From contig JASJDP010000028.1 of NCBI GenBank assembly GCA_030065095.1, positions 1 to 64,000 of the forward strand: 64,000 bases of DNA, given 5' to 3'. The notes beneath the pieces are model-generated. The model did not search any database. It saw only the letters and a list, made by a program, of their open reading frames with translations, and had not been told where the DNA came from. The DNA comes from Rhodobacter sp. (GTDB lineage: Bacteria; Pseudomonadota; Alphaproteobacteria; Rhodobacterales; Rhodobacteraceae). This document shows, piece by piece, positions 37,986-46,775 of this stretch (position 1 is its first letter; each line of letters opens with the position of its first letter). The position numbers and the translations under genes were made by a program.

Positions 37986-39419
37986 CTACTCCGCCGCGAC
38001 CGCCGCGGGCGCGCTGATATATTCCATAATCGCCTCTGCCGCCTCGCGTCCGTCCCGGATCGCCCACACCACCAAAGACGCGCCACGCACGATATCGCCC
38101 GCCGCATAGACGCCGTCCAAAGACGTTGCATGGGTCTGGAAGTCGGCCTTTATCGTTCCCCAGCGCGTCACCTCCAACCCGTCGGTCCCCCACAGCTTCG
38201 GCAAATCCTCGGGCTCGAAGCCCAGCGCCATGATCACCAGATCGGCATCCTCGACATAGTCGGCGCCCTCGATCACCTCCGGCACTTGCCGCCCCGTCGC
38301 GTCCGGGGCGCCCAGCCGCATGCGCTGCACCATCACCCCCTCGATGGTATCGCCGGTGAACCCCTTCGGCGCGGTCAGCCAGATGAACTCGACGCCCTCC
38401 TCCTCGGCGTTCTGAACCTCGCGCTGCGATCCCGGCATGTTCGCCCGGTCGCGGCGATAGAGGCACTTGACCGAACTCGCCCCCTGCCGCACCGCGGTCC
38501 GCACGCAGTCCATCGCCGTGTCGCCGCCACCGATCACCACAACGCGCTTGCCATGGGCGTTCAGCGCGCCGGAATCGAACGCCTCGACATCGTCGCCAAA
38601 GCTCTTCCTGTTCGACGCGGTCAGAAAGTCGATGGCCCGCACGATTCCCTGGGCCCCCACACCCGGGGCCTGCAATTCCCTTGATTTGTAGACCCCTGTG
38701 GCAATCAGCACCGCCTCGTGCTTGCCGCGGATCGCCTCGAACGAGATATCTTCGCCCACGTCGCAGTTCATAACGAACTCGACCCCGCCGTCGCGCAGCT
38801 GGTCGATACGCTTCATCACGACGTCCTTTTCCAACTTGAAGCCGGGGATGCCATAGGTCAGCAGCCCGCCGGCCCGGTCATACCGGTCGTAGACCGTCAC
38901 TTGGATGCCCTGGCGCCGCAGCATGTCTGCAGCCGCCAGGCCCCCCGGACCCGCGCCGATGATCCCGACCGACTCCACCCGTTCCGTCGCGGGCCGGATC
39001 GGTTGAACCCAGCCTTCCTCCCAGGCCATATCGGTGATGTATTTCTCGACCGATCCGATCGTCACCGTGCCATGGCCGGACTGTTCGATCACGCAGTTGC
39101 CCTCGCACAGCCGGTCCTGCGGGCAGATCCGGCCGCAGATTTCGGGGAAGGTATTGGTGGCCTGGCTGACCTCATAGGCCTCCTGCAGCCGCCCTTCGGC
39201 GGTCAGGCGCAGCCAGTCGGGGATATTGTTGTGCAACGGGCAATGCGACTGGCAATAGGGCACGCCGCACTGGCTGCACCGCGCCGCCTGTTCGGCGGCC
39301 TTCTCGGCGGCATACTCGCCGTAAATCTCGCGGAAATCGTTCCTGCGTATGTTCGCGCCACGCTTCTCGGGCATATCCCGTTCCACGTCGACAAATTGCA
39401 GCATCCTCTGCTTCGTCAT
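37986..39419 (-). CDS. gltD: Glutamate synthase (NADPH) small subunit
   Basis: A 477-residue beta subunit feeding electrons from NADPH to GltB. N-terminal cysteines for two [4Fe-4S] clusters are in CSQCGVPYCQSHCP and CGRICPQDRLCEGNC. The FAD site is GAGPGGLAAADMLRRQG and the NADPH site GGGDTAMDC. It is the first gene of the minus-strand group gltD - four GFA genes - gltB, and divergent from uppP across about 220 bases where both promoters must lie. Confidence 0.95.
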   Translation of the reverse strand: MTKQRMLQFVDVERDMPEKRGANIRRNDFREIYGEYAAEKAAEQAARCSQCGVPYCQSHCPLHNNIPDWLRLTAEGRLQEAYEVSQATNTFPEICGRICPQDRLCEGNCVIEQSGHGTVTIGSVEKYITDMAWEEGWVQPIRPATERVESVGIIGAGPGGLAAADMLRRQGIQVTVYDRYDRAGGLLTYGIPGFKLEKDVVMKRIDQLRDGGVEFVMNCDVGEDISFEAIRGKHEAVLIATGVYKSRELQAPGVGAQGIVRAIDFLTASNRKSFGDDVEAFDSGALNAHGKRVVVIGGGDTAMDCVRTAVRQGASSVKCLYRRDRANMPGSQREVQNAEEEGVEFIWLTAPKGFTGDTIEGVMVQRMRLGAPDATGRQVPEVIEGADYVEDADLVIMALGFEPEDLPKLWGTDGLEVTRWGTIKADFQTHATSLDGVYAAGDIVRGASLVVWAIRDGREAAEAIMEYISAPAAVAAE

Positions 39420-39641
39420 TTCGCCAGGACCTCCCCGGAACCATGTGAACCGCGTCTATACTGGTCCCGGACGGGAAAATAAAGTCAGAAATTATGACCT
39501 AAAATGCGAAGGCTCGTTGCCGCAGTGCGGCATATGGCGCTTGCCGATTGTAGTTTATGTCAGCAATACTTCCATACCTGCCGCCTTTCCATTGAGTCCC
39601 AGACCGTTAGTAATGGATCGCGAATCGGCCGGAGCCTCTGA

Positions 39642-40445
39642 ATGCCCCTGTTCCATCTCATCCTGGTCGCGGCAATCCAGGGATTGACCGAGTTTCTGCC
39701 GGTCTCCTCCTCTGGCCACCTGATCCTTTTGCCGAATCTCACCGGTCTCGACGACCAGGGGCAGGTGATCGACGTGGCCGTTCATGTCGGTACGCTGTTT
39801 GCCGTGATCCTGTATTTCCGGACGGATGTGAAGATCGCAGCGGCCGGGGTTCCGAAACTGCTGCGCTGGCAGATAGACGACCAGGGCTCGTGGCTGGCCC
39901 TCTGCCTCGTCGTGGCGACGGTGCCGGTGATCGTCTTCGGCCTTATCCTGAAGCTGACCGGGCTCGATGCAATGATGCGTTCCACCGCGTTGATCGGCTG
40001 GACGATGCTGATCTTCGGGCTGGTGTTGTGGTGGACCGACCAGAAGGGTCCGATGACCAAGGACGATAAGCGCTGGTCGCTCAAGGACGCGGCCGTCATG
40101 GGCCTCTGGCAGGCGCTTGCGCTGATCCCCGGCACCTCACGGTCCGGCATCACCATCTCTGCCGGGCGCTGGCTCGGCTACGATCGCCACGGCGCGGCGC
40201 GGCTGGCCATGCTGATGTCGATCCCCACGATCTTTGCCTCCGGCCTTGTCCTTGGCGCCGAGGTCGCGCTGACCGCCAACGCCGCCGCCGCCCGCGACGC
40301 CGCCATCGCCGCTGGTTTTGCCTTTGTCGCGGCCTTGCTGGCATTGGTTTTCATGATGCGGCTCCTGCGCAGCATCAGTTTCACGCCGTATGTGATTTAC
40401 CGGGTGGGGTTGGGCGTGGTTCTGCTGTGGATCGCCTACGGATAG
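39642..40445 (+). CDS. uppP: Undecaprenyl-diphosphate phosphatase
   Basis: A 267-residue membrane enzyme (BacA family) recycling undecaprenyl diphosphate, the lipid carrier of cell-wall synthesis, and raising bacitracin resistance. The two conserved motifs are TEFLPVSSSGHL (residues about 16-27) and the PGTSRSGIT block (about 165-173). Eight or so membrane helices are predicted. The ATG follows CCTCTGA, a weak ribosome site, but gives the family length. Confidence 0.93.
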   Translation: MPLFHLILVAAIQGLTEFLPVSSSGHLILLPNLTGLDDQGQVIDVAVHVGTLFAVILYFRTDVKIAAAGVPKLLRWQIDDQGSWLALCLVVATVPVIVFGLILKLTGLDAMMRSTALIGWTMLIFGLVLWWTDQKGPMTKDDKRWSLKDAAVMGLWQALALIPGTSRSGITISAGRWLGYDRHGAARLAMLMSIPTIFASGLVLGAEVALTANAAAARDAAIAAGFAFVAALLALVFMMRLLRSISFTPYVIYRVGLGVVLLWIAYG

Positions 40446-40701
40446 TCGCGGATGAGTTTTGAGGGATCCGAGGTCTAGCGGTTCTGGCGGTGATGGGACT
40501 TTGCCAATTCAGCGCCAAGCCGCGCAATCGCCGCCCCTCCGGAGCGGGTCGGCGATGGCACGGCGGCCTTCAGCCTTGAGTTCGCGCCTGAAGACAGATT
40601 GCCAACTGCCTTTTCAGTCCAGAACCGATAGAAGGCGGTTTCGTGACAATATGTCAGGATGTGGTGTTGTCCCGCCGAGGCGGAACAACGGCAAGTCTGC
40701 T
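40446..40701. other. Gap after uppP with dispersed repeat copy B
   Basis: Non-coding as far as can be seen. Copy B of the dispersed repeat occupies 40525-40627, between uppP and a convergent small gene. Confidence 0.5.
40525..40627 (+). repeat. Dispersed intergenic repeat, copy B
   Basis: About 100 bases aligning with the reverse complement of copy A: CCCTCCGGAGCGGGTCGGCG, then ATGGCACGGCGGCCT and the tail TTTTCAGTCCAGAACCG. Also sited between convergent reading frames. Confidence 0.75.
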
Positions 40702-40959
40702 CTAACGGTTGAGCGCCCCACCACCCCTGTAGTCCAGCGTCGTCGTGACAAAGTCGCTGCTCAGCGGCGAGATCACCGGGGTGATGCAGCCGATGCGGCC
40801 GGCCGGGGTCACAAGGCCCTCGTCCATACAGTTTCGGGCCGCGATGGTGTTGGCGAGACCGTCGGAAACGGCGCGACGCTTGCCCTCTTGTCCAAGTAGG
40901 CCGGCGGCTACGAGGAAGGCGGCCGAGAAGAAGATCAGAGTGGGTCCGTTCATGGTCAT
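40702..40959 (-). CDS. Small membrane or exported protein, unknown
   Basis: An 85-residue reading frame with a good ribosome site (AAGGAGCA) before the ATG at 40959. Residues 6-23 are a hydrophobic signal or anchor (TLIFFSAAFLVAAGLL), followed by a polar region with two cysteines (NCMDEG and GCITPV). No family was recognised. The ribosome site and signal-like N-terminus are the arguments for it being real. Confidence 0.5.
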   Translation of the reverse strand: MTMNGPTLIFFSAAFLVAAGLLGQEGKRRAVSDGLANTIAARNCMDEGLVTPAGRIGCITPVISPLSSDFVTTTLDYRGGGALNR

Positions 40960-41406
40960 GGCACTGCTCCTTGCCTGTTCAGGCGCATTTCTCGCCGCTG
41001 TTCCTGGTCATTTTGAGACAATTTTTGGGAAATTTGAGAATTGTGCGGAAATTGGAGCCAATCGGGTGCCGGGATCATCCGACGCCGAAGTTCGTCTTCG
41101 ACACGGGTCTTGCCCGGAACTGAGACCAGCGCAGCATGCATCGCGGCTACTGGATCATGGCCGGCGCCGGGCACTGCGGGGCGGAACGGATCGGAATCGC
41201 CGGGATGACATCGAACGACTGAGCGTGGGTGGTGGACCCCTTTGACGAGTCGGTGCTCCCGAACGGCTGGACCGCCACATACGGGTCGTGCTTCGGGCCG
41301 TTGTCATAATCGGTGCATGCCCCGGTGCCGTAGCGCGCCCCGGGTCCCTTTTCTTCCTGCGGCCCATGGGCTAACTGCAGCGCCGACGGAATAGGGGCGC
41401 TACGCG
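40960..41406. other. Long gap upstream of pheT
   Basis: About 450 bases. It includes an A+T-rich part (40990-41060) that could hold promoters for pheT and the small divergent gene. No leader peptide rich in phenylalanine codons was recognised. A minus-strand open segment here lacks a start and was not called. Confidence 0.4.
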
Positions 41407-43830
41407 ATGAAATTCACTCTCTCCTGGCTGAAGGATCACCTAGACACCCAAGCCTCGGTGGACGAGATCGCCGAGGCGTTGACAGACCTCGGCCTCGAGG
41501 TCGAGGGCGTGACGAACCCGGCCGATGCGCTGGGCGCGTTCCGGACGGCGCGGGTGATCGAGGCGATGCAGCATCCGAATGCCGACCGCTTGCGGATCTG
41601 CCGGGTCGAGACCTGGCCCGAGGGGCCGGAGGGGCCGAACGAAGAGGTGCAGGTGATCTGCGGCGCGCCGAATGCGCGGACCGGCATGGTGGGGGTGTTT
41701 GCCCCTACGGGCACGCATATTCCGGGGACCGGGGTGGATCTGAAACCCGGCATGATCCGGGGCGAGGCATCGAACGGGATGCTGTGTTCCGAGCGCGAGA
41801 TGATGCTGTCGGACGACCACGAGGGGATCATCGATCTGGACGAGGGAACGCCCCTGGGGGTGCGGTTCGTCGATTGGCTGGCCGAGCACGACCCGGCAAA
41901 GGTCGATCCGGTGATCGAGATCGCGATCACGCCAAACCGGCCTGACGCGCTGGGCGTGCGCGGTGTGGCGCGGGATCTGGCGGCGCGGGGGCTTGGCGTG
42001 CTGAAACCCTATGACGTGCCCGCGATCGAGAGCGGGTTCGAGAGCCCGATCCGGGTGCAGATCGACCCGGAGGTACAGGCCAAGGGCTGTCCGCTGTTCG
42101 CCGGGCGGCTGATCCGGGGGGTGAAGAACGGGCCGAGCCCCGCGTGGCTGCAGGCGCGGCTTAAGGCGATCGGACTGCGGCCGATCTCGGCCCTGGTCGA
42201 TATCACCAATTTCCTGACCTACGACATGAACCGGCCGCTGCACGTGTTCGACGCGGATGTGGTGCAGGGGGATCTGCGAATTCACCATGTGACCAAGCCG
42301 ACGCCGATCATGGCGCTCGATGACAAGGAATACGTGCTGGAACCCGGCATGATGTCGATTTCGGACGACAACGGGTCCGAATCGATCGCCGGGGTCATGG
42401 GTGGGGCGCATTCGGGCTGTACCCAGGACACCGTGAATGTGTTCCTCGAAAGCGCCTATTGGGATCCCGTCACGATTGCGGCGACCGGGCGCAAGCTGAA
42501 GATCAACTCGGATGCGAAATATCGGTTCGAACGCGGGGTGGACCCCGAGTTCACGCTGCCTGGGCTCGATGCCGGCACGGCGATGATCCTTGAGCTTTGC
42601 GGCGGCGAGGCGTCGGATGTGGTGCTGGACGGGGCGGTGCCGCAGACGGACCGGGCCTATCGGCTGGAACCGGCGCGGGTGGCGTCGCTGGTGGGCATGG
42701 ACATTTCCGAGGCGCAGCAGCGGCAGACACTGACGGCGCTGGGGTTCCGGATGGAGGGACTGATGGCGCATGTCCCTCCGTGGCGTCCCGATGTGCGCGG
42801 TGAGGCGGATCTGGTGGAAGAGGTGGCGCGGATCGCGTCGCTGACAAAGTTGCAGGGACGGCCGATGCCGCGTGCGCAGGTCGGGGTGCCGAAGCCGGTG
42901 CTGACACTGATGCAGCGGCGCGAAAGCGCGGCGCGGCGGACCTGCGCGGCGCTGGGTTATCATGAATGCGTGACATACTCGTTCATCGACGCGGCATCGG
43001 CGAAGCTGTTCGGCGGCGGGGACGACGCGACGCGCCTGGAAAACCCGATCTCGTCGGAAATGAGCCATATGCGGCCAAATCTGCTGCCGGGGCTCTTGCA
43101 GGCGGCGGCGCGGAACCAGGCGCGGGGGTTTTCGGATTTCGGGCTGTTCGAGGTCGGCCCCGCCTTTCACGGCGGCGAGCCGGAGCACCAGCATATCGTG
43201 GTGACGGGTCTGTTGATCGGGCAGACGGGGCCGAAGGATGTCCACGGCAGTCAGCGGGGGGTCGATGTTTTCGATGTGAAGGCCGACGCCGAGGCGGTGC
43301 TGGCGGGGCTGGGCGCCCCGGCCAGGGTGCAGATCCTGCGCGGCGCGCCGGGCTGGTGGCATCCGGGGCGGCACGGAATGATCTGTCTGGGGCCCAAGAA
43401 GGTGCTTGGCATCTTCGGCGAGCTGCATCCGCGGGTCCTGCGCGAGATGGACGTGAAGGGGCCGGCGATGGCGTTCACGATCTGGCCTGCGGAAGTGCCG
43501 GAGCCGCGGACCAGCGCGGCGACGCGCGCCGCCCTTCAGGCCCGCGATCTGCAGGCGGTCGAGCGGGATTTCGCCTTTGTGGTGGATGCCGGGGTGGAGG
43601 CACTGACGCTGGTGAATGCCGCGGCCGGCGCCGACAAGGTGCTGATCGAGGGCGTTCGGGTGTTCGACGAATTCATCGGCGGCGCGGTCGGCGAGGGCAA
43701 GAAATCGCTGGCGATCACGGTGCGGCTGCAGCCGACCGAGAAGACGCTGACCGACGAAGAGATCGAGGCGGTCAGCGCGAGAATCGTCGAGAAGGTCGGC
43801 AAGGCGACTGGCGGGACCTTGCGGGGCTAG
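41407..43830 (+). CDS. pheT: Phenylalanine--tRNA ligase beta subunit
   Basis: 807 residues, the full length for the bacterial beta chain. In order: an N-terminal region with the OB-fold tRNA-binding domain (about 40-150, NADRLRICRVE), B3/B4 editing domain (about 210-390), B5 domain (about 400-475), catalytic-like core, and the C-terminal FDX-ACB anticodon-binding domain (about 710-805). It needs the alpha subunit PheS, which is not adjacent here as it would be in most bacteria. Confidence 0.95.
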   Translation: MKFTLSWLKDHLDTQASVDEIAEALTDLGLEVEGVTNPADALGAFRTARVIEAMQHPNADRLRICRVETWPEGPEGPNEEVQVICGAPNARTGMVGVFAPTGTHIPGTGVDLKPGMIRGEASNGMLCSEREMMLSDDHEGIIDLDEGTPLGVRFVDWLAEHDPAKVDPVIEIAITPNRPDALGVRGVARDLAARGLGVLKPYDVPAIESGFESPIRVQIDPEVQAKGCPLFAGRLIRGVKNGPSPAWLQARLKAIGLRPISALVDITNFLTYDMNRPLHVFDADVVQGDLRIHHVTKPTPIMALDDKEYVLEPGMMSISDDNGSESIAGVMGGAHSGCTQDTVNVFLESAYWDPVTIAATGRKLKINSDAKYRFERGVDPEFTLPGLDAGTAMILELCGGEASDVVLDGAVPQTDRAYRLEPARVASLVGMDISEAQQRQTLTALGFRMEGLMAHVPPWRPDVRGEADLVEEVARIASLTKLQGRPMPRAQVGVPKPVLTLMQRRESAARRTCAALGYHECVTYSFIDAASAKLFGGGDDATRLENPISSEMSHMRPNLLPGLLQAAARNQARGFSDFGLFEVGPAFHGGEPEHQHIVVTGLLIGQTGPKDVHGSQRGVDVFDVKADAEAVLAGLGAPARVQILRGAPGWWHPGRHGMICLGPKKVLGIFGELHPRVLREMDVKGPAMAFTIWPAEVPEPRTSAATRAALQARDLQAVERDFAFVVDAGVEALTLVNAAAGADKVLIEGVRVFDEFIGGAVGEGKKSLAITVRLQPTEKTLTDEEIEAVSARIVEKVGKATGGTLRG

Positions 43831-43907
43831 GCTGGGCGCCCGCGCGAGGACCTGCCCTTAACGCGCTGATCTTGAAAACGGTATCGCTTGCGCCTCTGCG
43901 CGTTGAT

Positions 43908-43921
43908 TTGATTGGAATCAA
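43908..43921 (+). promoter_or_regulatory. FNR/FnrL-type box
   Basis: TTGAT-TGGA-ATCAA, a perfect match to the FNR consensus TTGAT-N4-ATCAA. Its centre is about 84 bases before the ATG of the hydratase-like gene. A site centred 41.5 bases before transcription would place the start near 43956, leaving a leader of about 43 bases. Confidence 0.6.
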
Positions 43922-43998
43922 GGACGGGCTGCGCCGCATTGTTAGCTTGCAACCGGATTTGGCCGCCGCGGAGGCGACCGTGAGGGAGGAGTTTGTCG

Positions 43999-44850
43999 AT
44001 GACGTTTTTGAAAATTGCAGTGGTGGCGGGGGCGCTGATGGCCGGGGCTTCGACGGTTCAAGCCGATTGCGCGACCGACGGCGAGATCGCGGCCTATGTC
44101 GCCAGCTATCTGGCTCTGGAACCAGCCAAGGCGCTGGTGCCTGAGGGCACGATGGAAGACGCGCTTTGCACGCAGGAGAAGCTCGTCGCGGCGATGACGG
44201 CGCATCTGGGGCCGGTGATCGGCTATAAGGCCGGTCTGACCAGCACACGCGCGCAAGAGATGTTCGGCGCGACCGAGCCGGTGATGGGAGTGCTTTACGA
44301 CAAGATGATGCTGGAGGACGGCGCCGAGGTTCCTGTGAATTTCGGGGCGCGCCCGATCTTCGAGGCCGATCTGATTCTGGTCGTGGGCAGCGACGCGATC
44401 AACGCAGCGACCACGCCGGAAGAGGCAATCGGCCATATCTCGGCCGTACATCCCTTCATGGAGCTGCCGGACGTGGTCTACGCCCAAGGCGAGCCGATCA
44501 GCCCGGTGACGCTGACGGCGAACGGGGTCGCGCCGCGCATGGGCGTTCTGGGAGCCGGTATCCAGGTGGATGACAGCGCGGCGATGCTGGAGGCTTTGGC
44601 CGAGATGACGGTAACCGTGCGTGCGGCGGATGGAGAGGTGTTGTCCGAGGCGCCGGGCAAGGCGGTGCTGGGCAATCCGGTGAATGCGGCGTTGTGGCTG
44701 ATGTCGAAAGGGTTGACCTTTAAAGAGGGTGATCTGATCAGCGTGGGGTCGATCGGCCCGCTGATCCCGCCGGCGAAAGCCAAGGGCATGGCGACGGTCA
44801 CCTACTCCGGGTTGCCCGGCGATCCTGTGGTGAGCGTAACGTTCAAGTGA
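43999..44850 (+). CDS. Exported 2-keto-4-pentenoate hydratase / FAH-like protein
   Basis: 283 residues. The N-terminus (MTFLKIAVVAGALMAGASTVQADC) is a signal peptide, which is unusual because hydratases of this MhpD-like family act in the cytoplasm. The body keeps the family blocks GYKAGLTS, ARPIFEADLILVV (acidic metal ligands) and the later NGVAPRMGVLGAG. The substrate is unknown. ATG 43999 has a strong ribosome site (AGGGAGGAG). The upstream FNR box suggests induction or repression under low oxygen. A terminator follows. Confidence 0.8.
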   Translation: MTFLKIAVVAGALMAGASTVQADCATDGEIAAYVASYLALEPAKALVPEGTMEDALCTQEKLVAAMTAHLGPVIGYKAGLTSTRAQEMFGATEPVMGVLYDKMMLEDGAEVPVNFGARPIFEADLILVVGSDAINAATTPEEAIGHISAVHPFMELPDVVYAQGEPISPVTLTANGVAPRMGVLGAGIQVDDSAAMLEALAEMTVTVRAADGEVLSEAPGKAVLGNPVNAALWLMSKGLTFKEGDLISVGSIGPLIPPAKAKGMATVTYSGLPGDPVVSVTFK

Positions 44851-44874
44851 GCGGCTGGGTCCCGCCAGTGGTTG

Positions 44875-44910
44875 AGCTGCCACAGGCAGGGCCTGTGCAG
44901 CTTCTTCCTT
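44875..44910 (+). terminator. Rho-independent terminator
   Basis: AGCTGcCACAGGC pairs with GCCTGTGCAGCT (one bulge) followed by TCTTCCTTCTT, 25 bases after the hydratase-like stop. Confidence 0.7.
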
Positions 44911-45076
44911 CTTGTGCCATGCCACCCAAGCCTGCTAACCCCTCGACCCTGATATTCTCTCTGGACGGAGTGCACGGATGAAAACCTCAGAGCCTGGGCC
45001 AAGAGCCCCCAGACCGATCTAGCCAACGTCCGCCGGGCTTTCCTGCGGGCGCGTTTCACGCTTGCAGGACAGCCAA

Positions 45077-46045
45077 ATGTCCCCCGAAGATATCCAGTTC
45101 ATCCGGCAGGGGCTGCCGGAGACGCTGGCATTTCCATATTATCCCGACCGCGAGAGCCCCTGGCTGCTGGCAACGATGCTGCGCGCGCCGGCGCCGGTGG
45201 CAGAGTTGCGGACGGGGCCGGCCGGGCGTCTTCTGGGCCGTCCGCTGGTCCGCCCGGTTGTGGCCGCCTGTGGAGGCTTGCTGCACCCCGCCGACGTTGC
45301 GGCTGTGGCCGAGGCGTACCGGGATCCGGATGCCGCCGGAGCCGCGGGGCAGGCCGGCCTGCAGGCCGCTTACGCGGCAGACTGGTCGGATTTTGAGATA
45401 TCCCTTGCCGAATGGGGCGTCGGCCGCCAGCAGTGGTGGGCGCAGGTCAGCCGCCCGGGCGGCAATCTGGTGGTGCAGCTTGGCTTTCCCTCGGACCACG
45501 CCACGCTGATGGGGCGGTATCTTTACGGGGCAGGGCGCAAGCTGTTCGAATACGAGGAGCACCCGATCCGGCAGACGGGCCGCCCGACCCTGGCCTGGGC
45601 GCGGCTGGATATCGACATGGACGCTGGCGTGGCCCTGATCGAAGAGGTGCAGAGCGACTGGTTACGTTTTGCCGGGGAAGAGATTGCCTATCTGGCGCGG
45701 CACTGTCCAAGATCGCGGCAGCTGCGGCAGTTGCAGGTTTACGAGGCCGGGCTGAAGGAGCGCTATGGCCGGATCTGGCCGCGCGCGATGCTGCTGGCGG
45801 TGTTGATCCTGCTGCGCAACGAGCTTGGCTGCCGCGAGGTGTGGATGCATCAGCCGGGGCCGGGCGCCGCCTTGAAAGGCATCAGCGGCGCGCTGCCGCC
45901 AAGGTCGATCTATACCGCTTTGCCAAGGCACTTCGGATTTCGGGCGGTGCGCGAGGTCCCGGCGTTCCTGGAGCGCCCGGCGCGCCGGAAGCTGCGGCGG
46001 TTGCGGAAGGGTGCGGGGCCGCTGTTCTGGAAGCTTGCGCTTTGA
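45077..46045 (+). CDS. Uncharacterised protein with an IEEVQSDW motif
   Basis: 322 residues from ATG 45077; TTG 45062 is also possible. No signal peptide and no catalytic domain was recognised with confidence. The central stretch WARLDIDMDAGVALIEEVQSDW resembles a motif (…FIEEIQSDWHQ) that I recall from large polyvalent proteins of phages and mobile elements. A basic C-terminal tail (RRKLRRLRK) follows. Only 35 bases separate it from the phosphoribosyltransferase gene, so they may be co-transcribed. Composition matches the chromosome. Confidence 0.65.
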   Translation: MSPEDIQFIRQGLPETLAFPYYPDRESPWLLATMLRAPAPVAELRTGPAGRLLGRPLVRPVVAACGGLLHPADVAAVAEAYRDPDAAGAAGQAGLQAAYAADWSDFEISLAEWGVGRQQWWAQVSRPGGNLVVQLGFPSDHATLMGRYLYGAGRKLFEYEEHPIRQTGRPTLAWARLDIDMDAGVALIEEVQSDWLRFAGEEIAYLARHCPRSRQLRQLQVYEAGLKERYGRIWPRAMLLAVLILLRNELGCREVWMHQPGPGAALKGISGALPPRSIYTALPRHFGFRAVREVPAFLERPARRKLRRLRKGAGPLFWKLAL

Positions 46046-46080
46046 CACGGGCGGGGCGGACGTGGTTATCTGCGGTCCTC

Positions 46081-46716
46081 ATGGACCGCTTCGCCGACAG
46101 AACCGACGCCGGGACCCGCCTTGCCGGGCCGGTGGCAAGGCTGGGGCTGGCCGATCCGGTGGTTCTGGCCCTGCCGCGGGGCGGCGTGCCTGTGGCCGCC
46201 CCGGTGGCTGACCGGCTGGGCGCGCCGCTGGATCTGGTGATGGTGCGCAAGATCGGAACGCCCGGCAATCCGGAACTGGCGGCAGGGGCCGTGGTGGACG
46301 GCGCGGCCCCGCAGACGGTGTTCAATGACGATATCCTGCGAAGCCTGGGCCTGTCGGCAGAGGATTTCGCGGAGGCGGTCGCACGGGAACTGAAGGTGAT
46401 CGAAGAGCGCCGGGCCACCTATCTTGCGGGGCGGGAGCCGGTGGCGCTGGCCGGCCGCAACGTGATCGTGGTCGACGATGGCATTGCCACGGGGGCGACC
46501 GTGAAAGCTACGCTGAAGGCGCTGCGGGGGCAGGGCGTGGCGAGCCTGACGCTGGCGGTGCCCGCGGCACCGAAGGACACGCTGGCGGTATTGACGCCGA
46601 TGGTGGACCATCTGATCTGTCTGCAGACGCCAGAGCCGTTCTATGCCGTCGGGCAGGCCTATGCGCGGTTTGGCCAGACGTCCGACGCCGAGGTCGTGGC
46701 GCTGCTGACCGGCTAG
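46081..46716 (+). CDS. Phosphoribosyltransferase-family protein
   Basis: 211 residues. The PRPP-binding loop is VIVVDDGIATGATV (about residues 128-141). The N-terminal VLALPRGGVPVAAPVA and KIGTPGNPELAAGAV are typical of the stand-alone phosphoribosyltransferases often found beside dienelactone-hydrolase or erythromycin-esterase-like genes. The exact substrate cannot be told. The start is the ATG at 46081; an open frame continues upstream inside the previous gene but lacks a ribosome site. Confidence 0.85.
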   Translation: MDRFADRTDAGTRLAGPVARLGLADPVVLALPRGGVPVAAPVADRLGAPLDLVMVRKIGTPGNPELAAGAVVDGAAPQTVFNDDILRSLGLSAEDFAEAVARELKVIEERRATYLAGREPVALAGRNVIVVDDGIATGATVKATLKALRGQGVASLTLAVPAAPKDTLAVLTPMVDHLICLQTPEPFYAVGQAYARFGQTSDAEVVALLTG

Positions 46717-46775
46717 CGGGTTGTCCCTGGCCGGAGACGGGCCATTTATGGGCAAACGGATAAAAGGAGTGCGAC

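Noticed and set aside
41147-41403. Minus-strand open segment with protein-like sequence (ACTDYDNGPKHDPYVAVQPF and more)
   Set aside because: It has no start codon of useful position, runs into the pheT start at its 5' end and matches no family. It could be a gene relic, but the evidence is too thin.
41440-43428. 662-codon minus-strand frame opposite pheT
   Set aside because: Shadow of pheT. All pheT domains are intact on the plus strand.
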